The notes: generated by a model from the sequence alone, not told the origin. 64,000 nucleotides of DNA from Enterococcus moraviensis ATCC BAA-383 (GCF_000407445.1 NZ_ASWB01000003.1:558001-622000), one strand, 5' to 3'; counted from the stretch's first letter, positions 24,645-34,258 are shown. Made by a program: numbers and translations.

Positions 24645-25046
24645 TTACCCTAATTCTTCAGTTTTTTTAACGATTTTTTTAATTTCATGAATCGCCTTCT
24701 TTTGTTCTAAATAGCTTTTCACTTTATTTTCATCGCTATCGATTTTGCCTAAGGTTGTATCTAATTTATCGATTTCAGTGTTGATTTGATACACAAGTGA
24801 AGCTTGATCATCCATCCAATTTTCAGCATCTTCAACTGCTTTGTCTTGTGCTTTTTTCTCTTCTTTTTCAATCTTGTTTTCTTTGCGGATAATTGATTTT
24901 ACTTCATGCAAAGCCTTTTCTTGTTCGAAAAAATGTTTGATTTTGCTATCTGTCTCTTCCATTTTTCCAAGAGTAACATCTAGCTTGTCCATTTCTTTCC
25001 CTATTTTTTCTACTAACTTTGCTTCTTTTTCTGCGTAATTTTTCAT
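24645..25046 (-). CDS. Coiled-coil protein made of two internal repeats
   Basis: This 133-residue protein is a tandem duplication. Residues about 6-56 (KLVEKIGKEMDKLDVTLGKM...KALHEVKSIIRK) align with about 80-130 (SLVYQINTEIDKLDTTLGKI...KAIHEIKKIVKK). Both are joined by a charged linker. It is almost wholly helical, without signal or membrane segments. It is encoded 18 bases after the HdeD-like gene, so probably in the same operon, which suggests a stress-related role. No family is recognised. Confidence 0.65.
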   Translation of the reverse strand: MKNYAEKEAKLVEKIGKEMDKLDVTLGKMEETDSKIKHFFEQEKALHEVKSIIRKENKIEKEEKKAQDKAVEDAENWMDDQASLVYQINTEIDKLDTTLGKIDSDENKVKSYLEQKKAIHEIKKIVKKTEELG

Positions 25047-25064
25047 CGCTTGTTCCTCCTTGTT

Positions 25065-25592
25065 TTATCTAAATGCGTATACGATATGTGTGATACCAAA
25101 AAGCATAAAATAAAAGCCAACTAGAAAGCTCAATGTTAATGCTGAAGATAACGGGTTCATCAATAACATGACTCCTAAAATAATCCCTAAAATATCTACA
25201 ACTAATGTAAACCAAAAGTATCCAGGACTAACGGATTTTGCCAAATCTAACGCAAATAACCCGAATACAGAGTCTAAAATAAACCAGACTGCAAAAATAA
25301 ATGGTAATGCTGCAACGCCGATATTTAAGTTAAATAAGAAATAAACCCCAATAATGATATCGATCACACCTAAAATAATTGGTGCATAGGCCTTATATCC
25401 TGTTAATTCTTTTAATCTGTTGCGAACAAATATTTCGAAAATTCCTTTTAAAATCGCAAATAACGCAAATACCATCACAATCGCAATCAAATTGCCAGCT
25501 GGATCTTGAAATGATACTAATGCTGTTAAAACAAATAGAATTCCTAAAATCATAGAACCCCAGTCTATACCTCTTCTGCTTGTTTCCTTCAT
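25065..25592 (-). CDS. HdeD/DUF308 family membrane protein
   Basis: This 175-residue protein has six hydrophobic segments in three pairs, the DUF308 (HdeD) repeat pattern. HdeD in E. coli is linked to acid resistance at high cell density; in Firmicutes the role is not established. It starts at ATG 25592 and is followed by the duplicated coiled-coil gene. It is divergent from the PadR gene. Confidence 0.8.
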   Translation of the reverse strand: MKETSRRGIDWGSMILGILFVLTALVSFQDPAGNLIAIVMVFALFAILKGIFEIFVRNRLKELTGYKAYAPIILGVIDIIIGVYFLFNLNIGVAALPFIFAVWFILDSVFGLFALDLAKSVSPGYFWFTLVVDILGIILGVMLLMNPLSSALTLSFLVGFYFMLFGITHIVYAFR

Positions 25593-25786
25593 ACTATCTC
25601 GCTCCTTTTTAATTCTATCTACAATTTTATGGTACTCCTAAAAAATGACAAGGTCAAAGCAAAAGGTTTAAAAAAATAAGAAATACTATTACATCACCGA
25701 TAAATCATCCCACTATATTGCTTTACAACATAGTAGATTCTTGGTATATTGTATTACAAGTTACTCATTCAAAAGGAGGCGCTCAT

Positions 25787-26116
25787 TTGGATACTACCCA
25801 AATGCTAAAAGGATTACTCGAAGGTTGTATCTTAAAAATCATTCAAAAAAAGACAGTCTACGGATATGAAATGATTACTCTGTTATCAACCTATGGCTTA
25901 AATATGGTCAGCGAAGGAAGTATTTATCCAATTTTACTCAAGCTTCAAAAACAACAATTAATCTTAGGTGAAATGCGTCCTTCCTCAGAAGGGCCGAAAC
26001 GAAAATATTACACTTTAACGCCATCAGGCGAAGCTTATTTACAGCAATTTGAAAAACAATGGACTGTGATTTCCACAGGTGTAAACAATATTATTGAAAA
26101 AGAAAATGAGGGTTGA
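25787..26116 (+). CDS. PadR family transcriptional regulator
   Basis: I start it at TTG 25787, preceded by AAAGGAGG seven bases away, giving 109 residues. The frame is open further upstream but without a ribosome site. The winged helix-turn-helix shows TVYGYEMITLLSTYGLNMVSEGSIYPIL and KRKYYTLTPSGE. PadR proteins are dimeric repressors that usually control an adjacent membrane or efflux gene. Here the next gene (DUF1129) follows so closely that the stop codon lies just before its start. A TTGTATTACAA palindrome upstream is a candidate autoregulatory site. Confidence 0.85.
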   Translation: MDTTQMLKGLLEGCILKIIQKKTVYGYEMITLLSTYGLNMVSEGSIYPILLKLQKQQLILGEMRPSSEGPKRKYYTLTPSGEAYLQQFEKQWTVISTGVNNIIEKENEG

Positions 26117-26118
26117 AA

Positions 26119-26925
26119 ATGAATGCAAAAGAATTAGTCGAACAAAATAATCAGCTAAGAAAACAACTGAATCCAGAAAATAAAAAATACTATGAAGAGA
26201 TTTTAGTTTACATCCGAGTAAACATGAATAAGAAGGAAAAACAGACTGAAGAAATTCTCTTAGATATTTTACAAGATATTCTCGATGCCCAAAAAAACGG
26301 TACTTCAGCACACGTATTTTTCGGTAAAAATCCGAAAGAAATCAGTGATGCTATTTTAGCGGAATTACCAAACAATTCAGGCAAGGATTTAATGAAATTT
26401 GTCTTGATGGTTTTTATTTTGCTCCTTCAATTCAATTTATTTACACTTCTCTTGGAACCTGTGATCGTTGTCAGTTTCTTCAAAACAGGTCTTCCGATTT
26501 TATTATTGGCCCTAGCAATCGTTTTTATACTTGCCGCCGTGAAATACAGCAGTTTCTCAAAAAAAGCGAGTTATTCTTTCGCCTTATCAGCTTTTATGTG
26601 TTGGGTAGCGACTTTTCTAGTACCAGTCATCGATAATAAAATGAACGGAATAGGGAAAACAGTGATTCTTTCTCATCAACTGTTTGCTTTCATTCTACTG
26701 ATTTTTTCTGGAATCATTTTAGTAGGATACTATTTAGAAAAAACTAGTTTTTTAGATGCTGTCCCAACCGTTATTCTCGCCGTTTTTGAATTGACCATTT
26801 TAATAGGACTAGTCAATCCGACGACATTCTCTTTAGCTAGTAAAACTATTTTTTCCACACTATTATTGCTGTTGATGTTTGTCCTTCCTTCTGTTCAACT
26901 TTATATGCAGGAAAAAAAGAATTGA
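26119..26925 (+). CDS. DUF1129 family membrane protein
   Basis: This 268-residue protein has a soluble helical N-terminus (about 1-88), then six or so hydrophobic segments (about 90-262), the DUF1129 pattern. The N-terminal part contains NGTSAHVFFGKNPKEISDAI, a family hallmark. It is transcribed with the PadR regulator, two bases from its stop; such pairs are frequent in Lactobacillales. The function is unknown. ATG 26119 is preferred to the TTG two codons earlier because of the TGAGGG site. Confidence 0.8.
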   Translation: MNAKELVEQNNQLRKQLNPENKKYYEEILVYIRVNMNKKEKQTEEILLDILQDILDAQKNGTSAHVFFGKNPKEISDAILAELPNNSGKDLMKFVLMVFILLLQFNLFTLLLEPVIVVSFFKTGLPILLLALAIVFILAAVKYSSFSKKASYSFALSAFMCWVATFLVPVIDNKMNGIGKTVILSHQLFAFILLIFSGIILVGYYLEKTSFLDAVPTVILAVFELTILIGLVNPTTFSLASKTIFSTLLLLLMFVLPSVQLYMQEKKN

Positions 26926-26936
26926 TATAAAAAAAT

Positions 26937-26975
26937 ACAGGAGCCAAAAACAATAACGTTTTGGCTCCTATATTT
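26937..26975. terminator. Bidirectional terminator
   Basis: AGGAGCCAAAA / TTTTGGCTCCT with flanking A and T tracts lies between the convergent DUF1129 and DUF956 genes. Confidence 0.85.
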
Positions 26976-27350
26976 TTATTTTTTCTTCCCCATCGTTTTA
27001 AATGCTCGTTTGATGACATCAAAAAATCCTAATGACTGTACCATATGATCTGGTGCGACATATTCTTGCATTTCTCTTAGTACTTTTTTCGGTTGCTTAG
27101 AAGAAAAGGTAAACGTACCATTTTTCTTTGTCTGGATAGCGTAACGCGGAATCCATTTCCCTTTAAACATGACAGAAGCGATCACATAATCAACTTCTTC
27201 CCACGGAATTTGAACGAATTTTCGAGTATCACGAGAATTATAAAATTCAAAACCTTTATCGCCGATCATAATCTTCCCATAATCCGTAAGTCCCGTAAAA
27301 GCGGTGGCATCCGTTATGAAATCTACCTTAGTATTCAGTGATTGAACCAT
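26976..27350 (-). CDS. DUF956 family protein linked to the mannose PTS
   Basis: This is a small cytoplasmic protein that very often follows mannose-family PTS operons (called ManO in some lactobacilli). I prefer the start at ATG 27350 (MVQSLNTKVDF, ribosome site GGAG), giving 124 residues, the usual family length. An ATG at 27404 would add 18 residues. It contains GLTDYGKIMIGDKGFEFYN and PWEEVDYVIASV, and resembles a PH-like fold. It is last in the operon after a weak hairpin (27428-27459), so it may be expressed below the PTS genes. A regulatory role has been suggested for the family. Confidence 0.82.
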   Translation of the reverse strand: MVQSLNTKVDFITDATAFTGLTDYGKIMIGDKGFEFYNSRDTRKFVQIPWEEVDYVIASVMFKGKWIPRYAIQTKKNGTFTFSSKQPKKVLREMQEYVAPDHMVQSLGFFDVIKRAFKTMGKKK

Positions 27351-27427
27351 TCTATCTGCTCCATTTCTTCCGTGATCTATAGTCTCCATTATATGTGTTT
27401 TCACCCAATTAAGCTATGTAAATGAAA

Positions 27428-27459
27428 CTTGGGACAAAACCAACTGGCTTCATCCCAAG
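27428..27459 (-). terminator. Weak hairpin between PTS IID and DUF956
   Basis: CTTGGGA / TCCCAAG (7 bp, 18-base loop) lies in the gap after the IID gene. The following T run is short, so it probably reduces rather than stops transcription. Confidence 0.45.
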
Positions 27460-27478
27460 CATAAAACGCACAGACAAA

Positions 27479-28390
27479 TTATAGTAATCCGACTACGTGA
27501 CCTAACACGCCTACTACAAACAAACCAAGAATGATAACGATTGGAGAAACTTTTTTCTTCAATAACCACATACACAAGAATGTAAGTAATAACGCTGCTA
27601 AACCAGGAATCAATTGATCCAAGTTATTTTGTAATGTTGTGACTTTCATTGCAGAAAGAGCTTTACCTGAGCCAACTTCTTCAAAGGCTTTTTGTAGACC
27701 TTCGCCATTGATTGGCAGTTTGTCCCATTCAACATACGCGCCTTTATCTAACTTAACCGTAGAAACGATTGGGATAAACTTGATCGATACCCACCGCTGT
27801 ACTAAGGCTGCCAGGACGAACATACCGAGGATCGAAGCACCTTTTGTTACATCTTGCAATAATCCGCCTGAAAGGTCTTCTGTGATCTTAGAACCAGCTT
27901 TATAACCGAATTCTTGTGTATACCACATAAATGACCAACGAATTAAGTTCCAAGCGACGAAGAAAATGATTGGGCCTAAGATATTTCCACCAATTGCCAG
28001 TGAAGCACCTAGTGCACCTAACATCGGACGAACAGTAAACCAGAACACTGGATCACCTACACCAGCCAAAGGTCCCATCATCCCAACTTTAACCCCTTGA
28101 ATTGCTACATCATCAACAGGAGCGCCATTGGCACGTTCTTCTTCAAGAGCTAATGTTACACCAAGAATTGGGGAAGCAATGTATGGGTGTGTGTTAAAGA
28201 ACTCTAAGTGACGTTTTAGTGCAGACGCACGATCTTCTTTTGTTTTATATAATTTTTTGATCGCTGGGATCATTGAAAATGCCCAACCACCATTTTGCAT
28301 ACGTTCATAGTTCCAAGAACCTTGGATGAATGTAGAGCGCCATGCAACGGCTAAACGATCTTTTTTTGTTAATTCAATTTTTTCTGCCAT
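27479..28390 (-). CDS. Mannose-family PTS component IID
   Basis: This 303-residue IID subunit forms with IIC the membrane channel that takes up glucose, mannose and related hexoses. It shows the family features: SWNYERMQNGGWAFSMIPAIKKLY (here split across about 25-48), GPLAGVGDPVFWFTVRP, and C-terminal hydrophobic segments. In lactic acid bacteria the IIC/IID pair is also the receptor for class IIa bacteriocins. It is 22 bases after the IIC gene. The locus corresponds to the E. faecalis mpt operon by position and gene order (from memory). Confidence 0.93.
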   Translation of the reverse strand: MAEKIELTKKDRLAVAWRSTFIQGSWNYERMQNGGWAFSMIPAIKKLYKTKEDRASALKRHLEFFNTHPYIASPILGVTLALEEERANGAPVDDVAIQGVKVGMMGPLAGVGDPVFWFTVRPMLGALGASLAIGGNILGPIIFFVAWNLIRWSFMWYTQEFGYKAGSKITEDLSGGLLQDVTKGASILGMFVLAALVQRWVSIKFIPIVSTVKLDKGAYVEWDKLPINGEGLQKAFEEVGSGKALSAMKVTTLQNNLDQLIPGLAALLLTFLCMWLLKKKVSPIVIILGLFVVGVLGHVVGLL

Positions 28391-28412
28391 GTCTCTTTCT
28401 CCTCCTCTTGTT

Positions 28413-29219
28413 TTAATAGTCGTTCAAGATATCGCCCAGTGGATCACCAGTATTGCTTCCACCGCCGCTACCATTTGAAGAACCACCCATTTTAGAAAGG
28501 TTCAAGTAGATTAACGCTAAAGCTACACCTAAAGCACCAAGTGCGATCAATGTTAATTGAGAAATTGCTGCTACAACGAAACCAATGATAAAGAATGGCC
28601 ATACTTCTTTGGTTGCCATCATGTTGATTACTAATGCGTAACCTACAGCTACGACCATACCACCACCGATTGCCATACCTTCAGTTAACCATGCTGGCAT
28701 TGATTCTAATGCTGATTGCACTGTTTCTGCTGGAATGAATAAAAGAGCTGCTGCTGGAATTGCAATACGAATCCCTTGCATACATACTGCTAAAATGTGC
28801 AACATTTCAATTTTTCTGATATCGCCTTTTTCAGCCGCTGCATCCATCATATGCACGATCGGTACAGCAAGTGTACGAACGATCATTGTTAAGAAAAGAC
28901 CTGCTACTGCAAGTGGTACCGCAATCGCGATTGCTGATGGAACACCTTTAACACCTTGTCCGCCTAATACTAAAATAATTGCTGATGCAACAGATGCTAA
29001 CGCTGCATCCGGTGCTACTGCGGCTCCGATGTTCGCCCAACCAAGTGCGATCATTTGCAATGTTCCGCCAAGAACGATCCCAGCTTCCAAGTTACCTGTT
29101 ACTAAACCGATTAAGGTACATGCCACTAACGGTTGGTGAAATTGAAATTCATCTAGAATTCCTTCCATACCAGCTAGAAAGGCAACTAAAATTACTAAAA
29201 TAATTGTTATAATAGACAT
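28413..29219 (-). CDS. Mannose-family PTS component IIC
   Basis: This 268-residue integral membrane permease has about eight hydrophobic segments and the GGTLQMIALGWANIGAAVAP block (about 51-70). That loop is characteristic of Man-PTS IIC and has been mapped as important for class IIa bacteriocin sensitivity. A Gly/Ser-rich hydrophilic tail (SSNGSGGGSNTGDP) ends the protein. It lies 33 bases after the IIAB gene in the operon. Confidence 0.93.
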   Translation of the reverse strand: MSIITIILVILVAFLAGMEGILDEFQFHQPLVACTLIGLVTGNLEAGIVLGGTLQMIALGWANIGAAVAPDAALASVASAIILVLGGQGVKGVPSAIAIAVPLAVAGLFLTMIVRTLAVPIVHMMDAAAEKGDIRKIEMLHILAVCMQGIRIAIPAAALLFIPAETVQSALESMPAWLTEGMAIGGGMVVAVGYALVINMMATKEVWPFFIIGFVVAAISQLTLIALGALGVALALIYLNLSKMGGSSNGSGGGSNTGDPLGDILNDY

Positions 29220-29252
29220 GATAAGCCTCCTATTTTCATTTGAATTTTTGAA

Positions 29253-30251
29253 TTATTTTGAGTGTGCTTCTGCTAACTCATGTTTCGCTTTTTTAAGAAT
29301 TTCATCCATATTAGCCTTAGAATCATTTGGAACTTTACGAACGTCAAATTTAATACCTAGATCTTCTAATTTCTCAAAAGCTTCAACGTCTTCTTGTCCC
29401 ATTGATAATACTTTACTTACGACTACTTTACCGACTGAATGTGCCATAGAACCAACGTTTACTTCTTTGATATCTACGCCTGCTTCAACTACTTTTACCA
29501 CATCTTCTGGATTTTCAAATAGCAATAATGCTTTTGTATTCCCAAAACGTGGATCTTTTGAAATTTCAATCATTTTACTAATCGGAATAACGTTCGCTTT
29601 TACGCCTGGAGGAGCGGCTTGTTCAATCAATTTTTTACGAAGATCATCTTTAGAAACAGCATCTGATACAACGATAATTCGATTTGGTAAAACTGATTTT
29701 GTCCAAGCTGTTGCTACTTGACCATGTAGTAAACGAGAATCGACACGAGCTAAAACGAATTTGATTTTGCCGTCACCGACAACTGTACCTTCAGGTAATG
29801 CACCTTTTGGCTGAGTATCTTCTACAACAGCTTTTGGTGCTTCAGCAGGTTCTAACTCTTCAGGTTTGATTCTTACGCCTTCTTTAGCTGTTTCAAGAAT
29901 ATGTGTTGCGATTTCTTGAGCAGAATTCATTGAGAAACGAGACGCATAGGCTTCGATCAACATTGGCAAGTTCAAACCACTAACGATTGCCCATTTGTCT
30001 TTATGTTCTTCAAACAAACTGTTTGCTTGGTTAAACGGTGTTCCTCCCCATAAATCGACTAAGAACAATACTTCGTCTTCTTCTTCAAACGTTGCGATTG
30101 CTGCTTTTAATTTGGCTTTTAAATCATCTGGGCCTTCGCTAGGCATCAATACAACTGCTTGTACTTTTTCCTGTTCGCCAAAAATCATGGAACCGGATTG
30201 TAAAATGCCTTGAGCAAACTCCCCATGGCTAGCAATAATAATTCCTACCAT
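29253..30251 (-). CDS. Mannose-family PTS component IIAB
   Basis: This 332-residue cytoplasmic protein is a IIA-IIB fusion. The IIA domain (about 1-130) has the phosphorylated His in IIASHGEFA (His9). A linker rich in Ala, Pro and Glu (about 130-160) leads to the IIB domain (about 162-325), with its phospho-His in [10 protein letters not shown]. Phosphate passes from HPr to IIA, then IIB, then the sugar. A separate IIB gene lies upstream at 30536-31030. Confidence 0.94.
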   Translation of the reverse strand: MVGIIIASHGEFAQGILQSGSMIFGEQEKVQAVVLMPSEGPDDLKAKLKAAIATFEEEDEVLFLVDLWGGTPFNQANSLFEEHKDKWAIVSGLNLPMLIEAYASRFSMNSAQEIATHILETAKEGVRIKPEELEPAEAPKAVVEDTQPKGALPEGTVVGDGKIKFVLARVDSRLLHGQVATAWTKSVLPNRIIVVSDAVSKDDLRKKLIEQAAPPGVKANVIPISKMIEISKDPRFGNTKALLLFENPEDVVKVVEAGVDIKEVNVGSMAHSVGKVVVSKVLSMGQEDVEAFEKLEDLGIKFDVRKVPNDSKANMDEILKKAKHELAEAHSK

Positions 30252-30535
30252 AATTTGATACCTCCTATATTTTTTTCAATTACTTTTCACCACAACCAGC
30301 TTCACAGATGAAAACACATACTAGAAAATATAAAAAGAAAAAATGCGTTACTCAGCTTGTGTTCTCAATCGCTTCTTACGATCTGTTAGATGATTTTTGA
30401 TGAGTACTTACTACTAAACGACCACTACATGTATCAACTTTGATCGATTGGATCACTCCTTCCAATTCTATCCACAAGTTACGACATTTAACATTGAGTC
30501 AGTCATTTTCATTTATATAGAATCTGAAAAAAGAA
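30252..30535 (-). other. Gap inside the PTS operon
   Basis: These 284 bases separate the stand-alone IIB from the IIAB gene. I see no convincing open frame, terminator or known riboswitch. A CTATCCACA 9-mer (one change from a DnaA box) lies near 30470. A post-transcriptional or processing role is possible but unsupported. Confidence 0.4.
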
Positions 30536-31030
30536 TCATACTAACTGCTCTTTTTTCAGCAATTCCATCAAATCTACTTGGTTGTCCGCAACCACTTTCC
30601 GGATTTCTAACGCAATCCCTTGATGATGTAAATAATTGAATGCATCAATATCCTCTTGATTAACCGCAACTGCATTTGTGATCATCCGTTTGCCACTCGT
30701 AAAACTCATTCCACCAATATTTACAGAGTTAAATACGACGTGACCTTCAACCACTCGTTGTACATCTTTTGGGTTTGTGAACAACAACATTACCTTTAAG
30801 CTGTCAAAACGATCATCTGAAAAAATATCGATCATCTTTTCAACAGTAATGACATTTACTTTTACACCAGGCGGCGCTGCTTGTACTAATAACGCCTTTC
30901 TTAGTGTATCGTGCGCAACGGCATCACTAATGACTAAAATCCGGTTTACATTGGTACTTTTGGTCCAGACAGTCGCTACTTGACCATGGATCAAACGGTC
31001 ATCTATTCGTACCAAACGAATATCCATCAT
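30536..31030 (-). CDS. Mannose-family PTS component IIB (stand-alone)
   Basis: This 164-residue IIB protein carries the phospho-His in DRLIHGQVATVWT (His15) and the typical [17 protein letters not shown] block. It resembles the IIB half of the following IIAB protein, so the operon has two IIB domains. It is the first gene after the sigma-54 promoter. The ribosome site GGAGAAC precedes ATGATG. Confidence 0.92.
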   Translation of the reverse strand: MMDIRLVRIDDRLIHGQVATVWTKSTNVNRILVISDAVAHDTLRKALLVQAAPPGVKVNVITVEKMIDIFSDDRFDSLKVMLLFTNPKDVQRVVEGHVVFNSVNIGGMSFTSGKRMITNAVAVNQEDIDAFNYLHHQGIALEIRKVVADNQVDLMELLKKEQLV

Positions 31031-31197
31031 GTATTGTTCTCCTTCTTATCATTACTCTGATCCGTAAATTCTCACTATATTAGTAATAAAATACTACGAT
31101 TAACTTTTTTTTACCAAAATAAAGACTATAGAATCGACTAAATCAGGAAAGTTGAGCAATTGAACAATAGGCAGATTTCACCTACTGACTTATTTAA

Positions 31198-31213
31198 AGC
31201 AATTATCGTGCCA
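31198..31213 (-). promoter_or_regulatory. Sigma-54 (-12/-24) promoter of the PTS operon
   Basis: The minus strand reads TGGCAC-N5-TTGCT, a perfect match to the sigma-54 consensus. It lies about 170 bases upstream of the IIB start and downstream of the gene for a sigma-54 activator. A TTGTTAAAACAA inverted repeat at 31224-31235 and a TAGTGTAT motif nearby are candidate activator sites. Confidence 0.9.
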
Positions 31214-31264
31214 AAAATAGTGTATTGTTAAAACAACAGAAAAACTAAGGACTTTTTTAAGAAA

Positions 31265-31309
31265 ATACAGAAAGAAGATACACTAAAATAGTGTATCTTC
31301 TTTCTGTAT
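31265..31309 (-). terminator. Perfect 21-bp hairpin at the end of the activator gene
   Basis: ATACAGAAAGAAGATACACTA pairs with its exact complement across an AAA loop. It includes the last codons and stop of the activator gene. A short T run follows on the minus strand. Confidence 0.75.
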
Positions 31310-34180
31310 TGCTTCTAGTGTATCTTCTGTATTTTGTATTTGATTCAATTGCGTATTCTTGATCAGTTGGATGATATAATACACTTCCTCCATCGGCAAT
31401 TCTAGTTTGAATACTTGCTTGAGGTATAAAGCTGCTTTCATGACAATTTCATAGCTAGGTTCAGCTGTTATTTGCTTCAATTCCTCTTCTGTCAGCGATA
31501 ATGTATCGTGTTGCAGTACCCTTTCCAACATCCCCGCCAAATGCATAACTAGATTAACATAAAAAGAATAGTCTAACTGAAGGTCTAACTTTGTTCGGAT
31601 GATGTCTGTAAATTCCCAAAGAGGATCAATCACTTTTTTGGGATTGATAAAGGTAAAACTTTCTTCCATGTAATCGATACAGAGTTTTTTAGCTGCCACT
31701 TCATCCAATTCACTTGCTTCTACATAAACGTCACTGTCTATCAATAACTGATTGATCACAGATTCTGCTTCACCAGAGAAGAAAGTTTCCATTGGAATAA
31801 AAGGTGCTGCAATTTTAGGATCGGTGATCCCAGTTGTTGCAATCACACGATATTCTTCTTGAATCGTAACAAGTTGCTCTTTCATATCAATAATGGATAA
31901 AGGCAACACTTCCAACTCCAAACCAATTTGTGGTGTCACAGCTGCTTCGATCATTTCTTTCATTCGTCTAGCCGTTCCTTCTCCAGATGCACAAATGGCT
32001 ATTATTACTCGTTTTTTCCAAGGATCTAAAGAATCAAGTTCTCTTTCTTGGTGGATGTCCGCATAACCTTGGAAGTTTTTCAACGACTCATACAACGTAT
32101 CTAATTGTGTATCGATCAGTGTTGTTTTTCGAGCTGTCTCTAGGACTATCGGTGTGGTGACCATATCAACTGTGCGCACCTCGATCCCTGTTTGACGGAT
32201 TATTTCGTCAGAAAATGTGGCCAATGACCCCATATCGACTAACAAGATCACACCGCTGTCTTCATTAACTTCTTTCACCACATTGACGATTTGGCGAAGT
32301 GCTTCTTTTGGCTGCATCTCTAAAGGCATATCGACCGCTCTTAGATTATCAACGTTCAACAGTTGAGATACTACTTGCACCATGCTTGTTGCTGTACTTT
32401 TCCCGTGAGCCGCAACCACGATCCCGATCCGTCCTGCATCTTTATTTTCTCTTAACGAAATCAGTAAAACCGCTAAGTAATACGTTTCAAATTCAGGTAT
32501 CTTCATTTGATAATTAATTTCGATGATCCGCTTGATTTCTTCGGCTGTCTCAAACTCTATGGGATAATCCAATACCATATTTCTGATATTTTCATTTAAT
32601 TGATGTTGCCGTTCTTCACCATTTTGAATTCGTTTTAAAAAGGAGCTGATATGTAAACTCATTGCATAAATAAAATTAGATTGAAAATTATAATTTAGTT
32701 TTTGCTTCGCGAAGTTATAGATTTCTTTTGTGACATCAATAATCCGCTGATCAACGATCTCGGCTAATTTATTTTCAGTATCAAACGTAAACCCATGATC
32801 CTTATAGAAGGACTTCAAATGTACATTGATATCTGTGGTAATAAAATTATTGATCACTTCTTGCTCTAGCCCATCTTCTTTTAATAAAGCCGCTTTATCT
32901 CCGATGATCTCATATAAATTATACGGTAACTCATATGAATCAGATTGAATTGTGACTAACGGTTCATTTGGTGTGACGATCATTTGTGGCTCTAAATATT
33001 TTGATAGCTCTGCCAGCGCCTCGCGATTGCTAGCGAGTTGCATCATGCCTTCTTTGATACTATCTGTTAGTTCATCAATGGTAATCCCTAGTTCCTCTTG
33101 ATCGATATGATTTAAAAATCCTCTAGCCGTTACGAGTTGAACATTCGATTTTAATTGACCGACATTTCCATAAGAAACACTTCCTATTAGAGCCTTTACA
33201 ACATCTTCTGATAAGGAGATTTTCTTTTGAATACGGGCTGCTTCCATTGAAATCATTACTCTTAATAAATCAATTTTTTCTTTCGCTGGTCGATCAATAA
33301 AATTAGGTAACTGAATGATGATTGGAATTCTGCGGACAAACGTATTTAGCAAAGAAGAGGTTGGATTTTCAGTGGTTGCACAAATAATGCGGACATCTGC
33401 TCGACGATTTTTGACCGTTTCCCCTAATCTTGAATACGTTCCGTGATCCATGAAATAAAAGACCATTTCTTGTCCTTCTGGCGGTAAGCGATGAACTTCA
33501 TCTAAAAATAAAATACTGCCATCTGCTTCGTGGATGATCCCTTCCTTAGCCTTTGTCGCACCAGTAAAGGCTCCTTCAGCATACCCAAACAAGTGAGACA
33601 TCAACAATTCTGGATTATGTGCATAGTCCGCACAATTAAAAACAACTAACTTTTTATCAGGCGCAACCACATGGTTCAATAATGCAAACTGAAACATTGC
33701 ATGTGCAAAATAGGTTTTTCCAGAACCAGTCGGTCCTGTAATCAAACAATTTAATCCTTTGGGCGGGTACAATATTGCAGCTTTTGCTTGTTCCACAGGT
33801 GTTCTCATACTGCCTGTTGAACCAATCATACCTTTAAAAATATCTTCCCCAGCAAATTTTTTTGATGGTTTATGTATATGGTCCATACGTGCTGCATGAT
33901 CCTCAACTAGACTATGTTCCCGGTAGCTTTTAACTGGCTTGGTTAACGGTTCATATTTAAAAATAGCTTTGTCGACATATTTGACTGGTCGTCCTTCCGT
34001 CTTGTCTAATAATCCTTCTCGAACAAGTTGATTTAAGTCTTTACTAGCATTGGTTCTTTGGATATCTAAAGCATCTGAAACATCGCCTGTTGTCACACCG
34101 CTACCTAAAGAAACATCACTAGGCGTTAAATTTTCCGTCTGCTCTTTTACATAAAGATAAATTCGTTCGATGCGTTTCAT
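31283..34180 (-). CDS. mptR: LevR/MptR-type sigma-54-dependent transcriptional activator
   Basis: Starting at ATG 34180 (AAAGGAG site; an ATG 17 codons earlier lacks one) the product is 965 residues. Order of domains: N-terminal winged helix (about 1-75); AAA+ sigma-54 activation domain (about 110-340) with Walker A TGPTGSGKTYFAH and the sigma-54 contact loop GAFTGA; PRD1 (about 445-555); EIIA-mannose-like domain (about 570-690, VVAAHGKST); EIIB-like domain (about 715-800); PRD2 (about 850-945). PTS components phosphorylate the PRDs and EII-like domains to tune activity. It should drive the sigma-54 promoter at 31198-31213. The symbol follows E. faecalis usage. Confidence 0.92.
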   Translation of the reverse strand: MKRIERIYLYVKEQTENLTPSDVSLGSGVTTGDVSDALDIQRTNASKDLNQLVREGLLDKTEGRPVKYVDKAIFKYEPLTKPVKSYREHSLVEDHAARMDHIHKPSKKFAGEDIFKGMIGSTGSMRTPVEQAKAAILYPPKGLNCLITGPTGSGKTYFAHAMFQFALLNHVVAPDKKLVVFNCADYAHNPELLMSHLFGYAEGAFTGATKAKEGIIHEADGSILFLDEVHRLPPEGQEMVFYFMDHGTYSRLGETVKNRRADVRIICATTENPTSSLLNTFVRRIPIIIQLPNFIDRPAKEKIDLLRVMISMEAARIQKKISLSEDVVKALIGSVSYGNVGQLKSNVQLVTARGFLNHIDQEELGITIDELTDSIKEGMMQLASNREALAELSKYLEPQMIVTPNEPLVTIQSDSYELPYNLYEIIGDKAALLKEDGLEQEVINNFITTDINVHLKSFYKDHGFTFDTENKLAEIVDQRIIDVTKEIYNFAKQKLNYNFQSNFIYAMSLHISSFLKRIQNGEERQHQLNENIRNMVLDYPIEFETAEEIKRIIEINYQMKIPEFETYYLAVLLISLRENKDAGRIGIVVAAHGKSTATSMVQVVSQLLNVDNLRAVDMPLEMQPKEALRQIVNVVKEVNEDSGVILLVDMGSLATFSDEIIRQTGIEVRTVDMVTTPIVLETARKTTLIDTQLDTLYESLKNFQGYADIHQERELDSLDPWKKRVIIAICASGEGTARRMKEMIEAAVTPQIGLELEVLPLSIIDMKEQLVTIQEEYRVIATTGITDPKIAAPFIPMETFFSGEAESVINQLLIDSDVYVEASELDEVAAKKLCIDYMEESFTFINPKKVIDPLWEFTDIIRTKLDLQLDYSFYVNLVMHLAGMLERVLQHDTLSLTEEELKQITAEPSYEIVMKAALYLKQVFKLELPMEEVYYIIQLIKNTQLNQIQNTEDTLEAIQKEDTLF

Positions 34181-34205
34181 CTGTATCTCTCCTTTCAAAC
34201 TCAAA

Positions 34206-34258
34206 CGATACACTAATTTCATGTGTATCATACAGTGTATCGCTAAAAAAGTACACTA
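34206..34258. promoter_or_regulatory. Inverted GATACACT motifs upstream of mptR
   Basis: CGATACACTA (34206-34215) is inverted in CAGTGTATCG (34233-34242), with further partial copies at 34223-34229 and 34251-34258. The same core recurs as GATACACTAAAATAGTGTATC in the hairpin at the other end of the gene. An autoregulatory operator is possible. Confidence 0.4.

Noticed and set aside
30252-30535. Riboswitch or small RNA between PTS IIB and IIAB
   Set aside because: No recognised riboswitch core or terminator pair could be found by eye.
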